From Trichobilharzia szidati (taxonomy: Eukaryota; Platyhelminthes; Trematoda; Strigeidida; Schistosomatidae), in the NCBI GenBank assembly GCA_944472155.2, contig OX235273.1, positions 3,879,204-3,943,203 on the forward strand: a stretch of 64,000 nt of DNA, in the 5' to 3' direction. Below are positions 23,601 to 32,600 of the stretch, one piece after another. A program made the translations under genes and the position numbers. Under the pieces are notes generated by a model. It saw only the letters and a list, made by a program, of their open reading frames with translations. It did no database searches and had not been told where the DNA came from. Numbering within the stretch: the first letter of the stretch is position 1; each line of letters starts with the position of its first letter.

Positions 23601-26600
23601 TCCTTCTCTATGGCGGTGAGACGTGGCCATTGAGAGCGGAAGACATGAAGAGATTGTCTGTTTTTGACCACAGATGTTTACGATCTCTTTCTCGCGTTAG
23701 GTGGTATAATAAGGTAAGTAATGTTGACGTTAGGCGTAGAGTGTTGGGCAAAGAGGGAAAATCACTCGAAGAGGCTATGAAGTTACATAGATTGAGATGG
23801 TTAGGCCACGTGCTGCGCATGCCTAACCATCGTCTCCCCGGACGGGCATTACTAGCTGATATAGGCAGTTTAGCGCAATGTATTCAGTCTCTTAACCTTC
23901 ATCTTCTACTTTTTTTATCTATTTTTTTACTTGTGTGCTTTGAGTCACTCGAACTGCTGCACTCGGTACCAAGTTCTATGTTGAATCCACAGCAGCAGCA
24001 ACTACACTCGGAAAGAATAATAATTATAATGGTAAGCGTACTATTTATTATTATTATTCCTTTGGTTTCCGAGTGGAACACATGGCGTCAACAGCACATG
24101 TCCAGTTCATCCTATTCTTTGCATTCCTCCTCAGATGGCCCTAAGATTGTCCATAGTCTCTCATCTCCTCCTCACAAGATCTTCAAACCCACGCCACACT
24201 CTTTGTTTCGCATTCGGGTCCCACTCGACGGCCTAATGTCACCCAACGGTCTCCTCAAAGGTGTATGTCCAATCCATCTCCATTTCCTACGGTATATTTG
24301 TTGATCAGTAGGTCCTTGATTGGTTCGTTCTGGGGATAGAATCTTCAATATAGAGCGAAGGCGGTTGTTGATAAAAGTCTGCAGGAGACTGTTGGAAACG
24401 CTTTGGTGGTGCGCTGGCCAAGTTTCTGACCCATATAGAAGAACTGACTGACCTAACCATCATTGGGTGTTGAAAATCCGAATTTTGTTCTTAATGCCAC
24501 GGAGTGCAGAAGATTTCCAAACAGATTCCATAGTGATGAAGGTCTGTGATGATGCCTCTTAGACGAGAGTACTATACGTAAGACAAATTGCTAAGTGCGC
24601 TCAAATGAATCTTTTAGTAAGCAACATTTGCTATTTTGGTTTGGTAGAACATCACATATAGAATGTTTTGATAAACACAAATAAGCATTAAATTAGCAAA
24701 ATACAAAAGTGGACACTACTCACAGGCTTAATACTGCTTGCATAGAAATATACAACGCAGGTACACCAAATGTTTCAAAGAATATTTCTGCCATTTTCTC
24801 CCTGTTCTTTTTAGGATTGTGTGGAGCTTCTGTTAATAAGACTGGATGTTCTTCACTGTTAACCATCAGTTGATCTTTCCCATATACATAAGCCCATATA
24901 CGTTCCATATCATTCCAATCACGTATAATCCCGTGTTCAATAGGATATCGTATACTTAATAGGCCACGATGTTCTTCTGCTTTAGGTCCAATAAAATCAT
25001 CGCCTTCAAGTGCACCGGCCATAACTCTGACATGTTTTGGACGACCAATACTTTATGATGATAGGGGGGAAGAGAAAGAGCAGAAGTCAATTTTAACAGT
25101 TTTGACTTACTAATTTGGGAATCGATATTTCGGGACTTGATCCCCAGCAAAACCTGCTTTCAATATACCCGTCCCCTGAAAAATAAAATAAAGCAAAGAA
25201 ATATATTTTCGAGGTGTAACACTAGAGATACACAGAAAATCAACAGAATGAAAAATCAACTAAATCATATGATACTAATTAACCCCTACAATCGGAAAAT
25301 ATTTATGTTACTATGATCGATTTTTCAATACCTTCCTCATACCTTTGCGTCTCCAATCGAACATAAGGCTTCAGCCTTCGAAGTTTCAGTAACAGGGGCG
25401 TTTTTCTTCTTGCTGGATGAAGTTGCTGGCCTCACACCCAACTTCCCCTCCCCGAGATCTAGGAGTGCGTCGATCGGGAAACTAATCCGGATCACCTGGG
25501 TGTTTGGCGAACATTCTACCAATGAACTACCAATGCACCATTGGTTATTGACGGTGAGAGATATGAAGTGTATTCACAGTTATTAATAATTATTATCATT
25601 TGAATTGCTCTTAGAATGTTAACGTTAAAGCGAGGAGTGGAATGCAACTGTCATTGACATTGCTTTCAAAAAAGTAATGGTAACTTGTTGACGATATGCA
25701 GGAATTCATACCAGTAGATAGTTATACTACTACATCTACTACCTGCCTACCTACTACTCGGTAGGTTCACTCCGTCCTCCTTTATGACTGAGTGAAACAT
25801 GGCCATTGCAAGTGGAAGACATGAGAAGCCTGGCTAGCTAGATGTCTTTGATCATAGGTATCTGCGTTGTATCTCCCATTTTAGGTGGTGGGTGTAATCG
25901 AGTGAGTACTATTGAGGTGACTGACATCAGCCAAGTGATAGGTGTAGACTTCCTGACTGGTTGGGGTCCTTGGGATGGTAAGAACCAATAACAGCTGGAG
26001 ACAATTGGTGAAAATCGTTGACAATGGCTGGCGCAGATGTATTCATTCTTTTTGACTTGTCACATCCAATAAAACCCCATTGTTCTTCCATATTACTATT
26101 CTTTTTCCCTCATACTTCTGTTTGTTACCTTTCTTTTGAAACTCTCGACTCTTTTCTTGCTCTATGTGCTAAATGGAGTGTGGCCAGTCGGACTGCTGGA
26201 CATCTGTGCAAAGTTCTATGTTGAAACCAGTCAGTTAGTCACTATTCGATAGGTGTAGGACAATTCGAAGGCAGAAGTTGTATCAGCACCAACGGATTGA
26301 TTGGTGACGAAATCACAGCACGGATCCAGAAAGCTCGGGCTGCTTTCGCTAACTTACACCGTCTCTGGCGTAGGCGTGACATCCGGCTGTCAACCAAGGG
26401 ACGTGTATACTGCTCAGCAGTTCGCTCCGTCCTTCTCTATGGTGGTGAGACGTGGCCATTGAGAGCGGAAGACATGAAGAGATTGTCTGTTTTTGACCAC
26501 AGATGTTTACGATCTCTTTCTCGCGTTAGGTGGTATAATAAGGTAAGTAATGTTGACGTTAGGTGTAGAGTGTTGGGCAAAGAGGGAAAATCAATAGAAG

Positions 26601-29600
26601 AGGCTATAAAGTTACATAGATTGAGATGGCTAGGTCACTGTGCGCATGCCTAACCATCGCCTCCCCCGACGGGCATTACTAGCTGATATAGGTGCAGGTT
26701 GGAAAAGAGTAAGTGGTGGCCAAACAAAAACATCGCATCAATCCATGAAATCCCTGACAGTTAAACTGAGTCAGGTAGGGAGATGCAGACTTCCGGGTTA
26801 GGCCCTCGGGACTCTAAGAATCAATGGCTAGTAATTTGTAATCTTTCATTTCCTTTCTCCATTACTCTTTCTGTTTCACTCTTATACTTGTCAAAACTCT
26901 ATTGATTCTTTCACTCATTTTCTTGTCTACCTTTGTGTGCTATTTGGAACGTGGCAACTCGAACTGCTGCACTTTGGTGCCAAGTTCTATGTTGAATCCA
27001 GCGAAGGCACGAAAGGCATATTAGTTGACATCTAAGTAGTGAGAACATAGACGTCAAAGAATTACGTCGAACCTGCAACGATGCTTTAAAGAAAGACAGA
27101 CAATATCATTAGTACTTATCCAATAAGCTGTTGTGTATCCCTTCATACATACAGTTGCTCAGTGTTACTTTCAAACAAAAGACTAGACTGAAACTTACTG
27201 TAGAAGGACACGTTGTTCAGTAATTATATGCCAGACTACTGTTCATTCAATATATGTAAAATAAAAAAAGCCTAAATATATATTCACTATAGGTAAGTCC
27301 TGTGAGAATAACTCTAATACAGAATCTCAGCACAGATACAAAAGTTTTGTGTGGCATTTGCTGACTTCCATCATCTGTAGCGTAGACGTGATATGTAGCT
27401 ATCCATCGAAGGAAGTCTGTAGTGTACTGTGCATCAGTTCTCTCCCTGTTTTATTTTATGGCCCTGAGACATGGTCATTGAAAGCGGAGGAGGATATGAA
27501 AAGGCTAGCCATCTCTCACCATAAATATTTGTGTTCTATTTTCCATATTAAGTGGTATAATAGGATGAACAAGATATAAGCGAACAATATTGTTTTCAAT
27601 TAGATCTTCTTCAGGCTTTACTCTAATTTAATAGATTTATATATAAAATTTTAACCAATGACGGTGATTTTGGGAATCAAATATAATAATAAAATAATAA
27701 TGTGGTAAATGTTTTGAACGTAGTTAATAACGATGATTATAATGATAACAAAATATTGATATAATAATGTATATAAGTTATAAAATTGGGTCAATCTTAA
27801 AAGGTGAAGTGGAACGATAATAGAGTTTAAATAAATATTATAAAAGTACGAAGGAGGTGGAAAATAAGAAAGGGTGGGAGGGTTTTGAATAGAATTCACC
27901 TAGGCCAAGGGAGAGACAAAGCTAGAACAAACTTCTTTGTATGCAAGACTAGGATTTCTCTCGAATTCAACTGGCACGAGTGCAGCATTCGAGTGCCTAG
28001 AGTAAGAGAAACAGAATGAGTAATGGTAGAAAGGAATATGAAGGTTAAAGAGACTGAATACATCTGCGCCACTGACAACGATTTTGAGCCATGTCACCTA
28101 TTGTCTCCAGCCATTGATTCTTAGAGTCCCGAGGGCCTAGGTGTAAAAGACGGTTCTGATTCCATTCGAAAGACTCGTGGATACGATAGATAACTTTGAA
28201 AGCACTATTTTGTCCACTTGGTGACCGCTATCAATCAAATGAGCCAAAATAGAACTTCGTATGGATTTTATTTGACCTTTTCCGAACCATGAAGGAAGAT
28301 GCTCATTAATGCGTTTTTAGCTGTCAGTTGTTCGCCCTATATAGCTTTCTCCACAGGAGCAACTAAATTTATAGATACACATCGAAGTGGCACAACTAGG
28401 TAGCTTATCTTTCACTTGAGCAATCAAAATTGGTCGACTGGAAAATGACAAACAAAGGGTGGCGGCAGTATAAGTCCGTTTTATCGCTCTCGATAATCTC
28501 AGATGTAAGACTTCACTAGCCACGTCCCCATTAAATTGAAGCTTCATGAACAGTTCTTTCTTTTTAACTGTTGTCAGTTTTTCTTTGTTGTACCTGGTAT
28601 GAGTAATATTAAGGTTAAGAGGGGACACTAATCGACGAGGTTGTGAAGATAAATCGATTCAGATAGCCAGGACAAGTGTTGTACATGTCAAGCCACCGCC
28701 TTTCTTGACAAGCAATGTTAGCTGGCTGACATAGGGTTGGGCTAGAAGAGTTAGAGATAGTCAAAACAAACCCTGGGATCAGTCTATGAAGTCAGTGACA
28801 GTTGGTTCAATCAACGTAGGGAGATGTAGACTTATTGGTGAAGGTCATGAAGATGGTAAGAACCAAAAGCTGGAGATTGTTAGTGATATGACTCAAAATT
28901 GTTTCTATTGGTGCAGGTGAATTCATTCTTTGTAATCTCGAACCTTTGTCCACGGAACCTTCAGATAATATCCATGTTATTATTCTTCTCCTAGTATATT
29001 TCTACTTATTATAGTTCTTTTCAATATCAAAATCATTTCTATAGACGAATGTATACCTTGGTAATAAATTCCTATATGTACGCTCATATGACCACTCCAA
29101 TTTGCATATATCAATTCACCTACTCCTGTGAAGTTAGGCACATAAGGTCGTTTTACTCACATCTCTACAAACCGTATTAGAAAAGACTGTCTAGCATAGT
29201 TACAAAGAGGCAACACTGGTTCAATCATCAGCACCCATGACAACTTATAAGCTGATTTATCAGTCAGAGTCGTTTACAAAATGAATAAAAGCCTACTACT
29301 ACTACAGGCAATGTGTTTCTGACTTCGTTGTACAACAGAAGCTCTCACCATATGCATTGAGAAGCCGGAGTTGTGTTAAAAAGATACCAGTCCAACCTCC
29401 CTCTTTACCGGTCTTACTGTTGGCTTAGCAAGGTGAAGGGGTGTGTCGGTCGGGAATCGAACAGCGAACCACATGCATGGTTGGCGAGCATTCCACCGCT
29501 ATACCACTGAGGCACCGGCTTCTTAGTTAGTTGTCGTTTATTCCATTCCCTTAGTTATTTTGTCATCTTCAGTTATAAAACCGATCATTTCAATCTGTTC

Positions 29601-32600
29601 CTATGCACATTCTTTTCACATCTGTCTTTGTTGAGAACTCTTCTACATATTATACTAGTATTTTCTAATTCTATGTAATTTTTTTATATACCCCATTGTG
29701 ATCTATATTCATACCTTCAAACTTTCACACCAAGCTGAAAATTATTATCTGCTTCGTCACTGTGTTGAGTTATATACTTTTAGCTATGCGGACTTTTGTA
29801 AAAAATGTGATTGTGCAGCTGCTTTGGAGGACGAAATCACCGAAAAGATAGCTACCTTTGCTGAACTTTTTGTTGCTTTTTTCTTTCTCCCTAATCTCCT
29901 GATGGGTATTTTGCAAGAATTGTACATTTACTGTAGAGTTAATTCACGACACAAAGCCTTATGCAACATCTCTCAAGTGATCCGATGAATTAAAGCAGTG
30001 TCCTTTTGTAGACTTGATATGATTATGAGCAATAGTTTGTGCTCGAAACGTCATCAGCTAATATTACTGTACAACACTGTGTGATTTATCAAAACAAAAT
30101 CTTATCTATAATGGAGTTATACTTTACCACAGTGCCCAAGTTTTATATCCTTTTTTAGTGTCTTTAAGTATGGTATGTGCTTTCCACCGCCTAAGTGCAA
30201 AGTACTGTTACAAGATTGGCAGGAGCCTGTACCTGCACTCACTCTTGCAGGTGAACCGCTTGAAGTTGTCGATAAGTTTGTGTATCTGGGTAGTTGTGTG
30301 ATTGCTGGTGGAGGTGTGACGGATGAGATTTCCAACTGTATAATGAAGGCTAGGGTGGCATACATCAACTTGAACCACCTCTGGCGCCGTAGTGACGTTA
30401 GCCTGGCTTTCAAAGATCGGGTATACAATGCTTCGGTGCGAGCTGTTTTGCTCTACGCCTGTGAAACCTAACCTCTCCGAGGTGAGGATGTGCGGCGGCT
30501 CTGCGTGTTCGATCATCGCTGTCTCCGCAAGATTGCTTGCGTTCGATGGCATCATCGCGTAAGTAATTCTGAGGTTCGGCCGCGTGTGTTTGAACAGTGG
30601 AGACCACCATTTGTTGAGTGTCGTCATCTGGAAACACCGGCTTTGGTGGCTTGGACATGTGCTACGAATGTCATCCTAGAGGCTTCCGTACAGGTCTCTG
30701 TTCGCTAGCCGTTGGACGGGATAGAAAAAGCGGAGGTGGTCAGCCCATGATGTGACGTCGTGGGATGAAGGATATTTGTGGTAGGTTAGCATTGCTTGAC
30801 ACGTCATGACTCCGTGGTTGGAGTCCGAGGGATAGCTCGAATCGGTAACTCGAAACTTTATCGGATATGGCCAAGAATCGCAGTCATCAATGGCAAACGT
30901 GTTGCAATTTACTTCTTTCTTCCATTCCCGATGATAGTTGAAAAATACTGTTTGAACTTGTTAAGTATGGCTTTTTCCTTCCTGATGAAGTTTTTTTCGT
31001 CCTCCACCCATATTTTTACTTTTAATCTATTTTGCTTTATTGTTATTGTATTATTACTGTCTAAATGATCTAAATAGGAATGAAGTCGTTATTCTAAAAA
31101 GGCTGACGCAGATAACAAAGTGTGCATGTGTGCAGTACTACGTTGATTTTATTTAGACTACGTCAGTCAAAATGCAGCATTAATACGATATACGTCAATT
31201 GTTAAGGGTTTGTCTGTCTGTCAGTTTGCATGAATTACCTCGGAAATATAACCTCTGGGGTTTCATCATACCTCAGAAACTGCACACTGAGTAGTTGGTT
31301 AACATACTCCCTGACAAAGATGTGCTTTAAGTCACTTCGTAAAATGTACTGAACACCGCACTAAGATAAGCTTCTCCGCCTAGATTTCACTACACAAGTC
31401 ACACAAAACTATGTAATACTAGAACACTTTATATTCATTTTCTTAATGAATATATCACGAGTGGAGCAGCACTACTGACTGCGTTATATATCCAATAAAC
31501 GAATTAGTATGGAATTACATACCACTAGTACGGTGACCAAATTCTACGCAAAAATGTTTCACTTTCTAAAGTTATATTCATTATTGCATTTAACCATCTC
31601 ATTTAAACCAGTCGTAAATTATTATTTTCCAATACATTTATGACGAACTCATGTTTGTAGATACGTATTAGAGTCCAGTGATGGACTGGGTTAGACATTA
31701 TAAAATATTTGTACAACTTGCATCGCGTGACTGAGTAGTTTACATCCACCGTCCTTTGCTGTCACCAACGATGGATCTTCTTTGATGTGTTTGGGTGAAC
31801 TCCAGTACAAAGACACCGGGGTTCTACTTATCAACTAACTAACTTATCATACGAGGAAAGACCAGACAGTTTAAATCTCTTTTCCCTGTCATACCGTAGG
31901 CAGAGAGATTTAATCACAATGTTTAAAATTTTAAATAATGACTACGGACCTGACCTATTTTCTCTTTTCCTTCCCACCAGGTCAGAACACCTTAGAGGAC
32001 ATAGCAGGAGAGTTCAAAAGCCAAGAAGAAATCACATTGCTGTTGAGTACTGGTTCTTACACCGAGTGATAAACTCTTGGAACCGACTCCCAGAAGTGGT
32101 GTCTGCAACCTCAACTGATTCGTTCAAGAAGGGTTTGGACAACCACAGAAATTTACTAGAAAAGGATTAACATAGGCTCCAAGGCTTCTATCCTCAACCA
32201 ATAAATCTGAAATCTGAATCAAACACACGCATGCTCAAAGTTCTTTGAGAGCACGAAATACGATATTGTACAAACGTTTTGATAGTTATGGAAGCATGGG
32301 TTAGGGCAGCTTAGTAAGTCAGAATCCTCTTCACACAATGAAGTAAATCTTATTCAAAATTTTCGGAGTAATATTTGAATATTTTCCTAGTAACACAGTC
32401 TTAAAAACGTAACATACATGGACAAGAATAGATTGACAATATTTTCAATGATTAATACGAATTTGCTATATATTAACCCAATTGGGTTAGAACTAAAGCC
32501 ACTTCTTCATTAAACGTTCAGTCGTTGCCCATAACGAAAAAAACAGCTGCATGGAAACAATACTTTTAAATAAGCAGAGATGACCGGTAAATCCAAACCA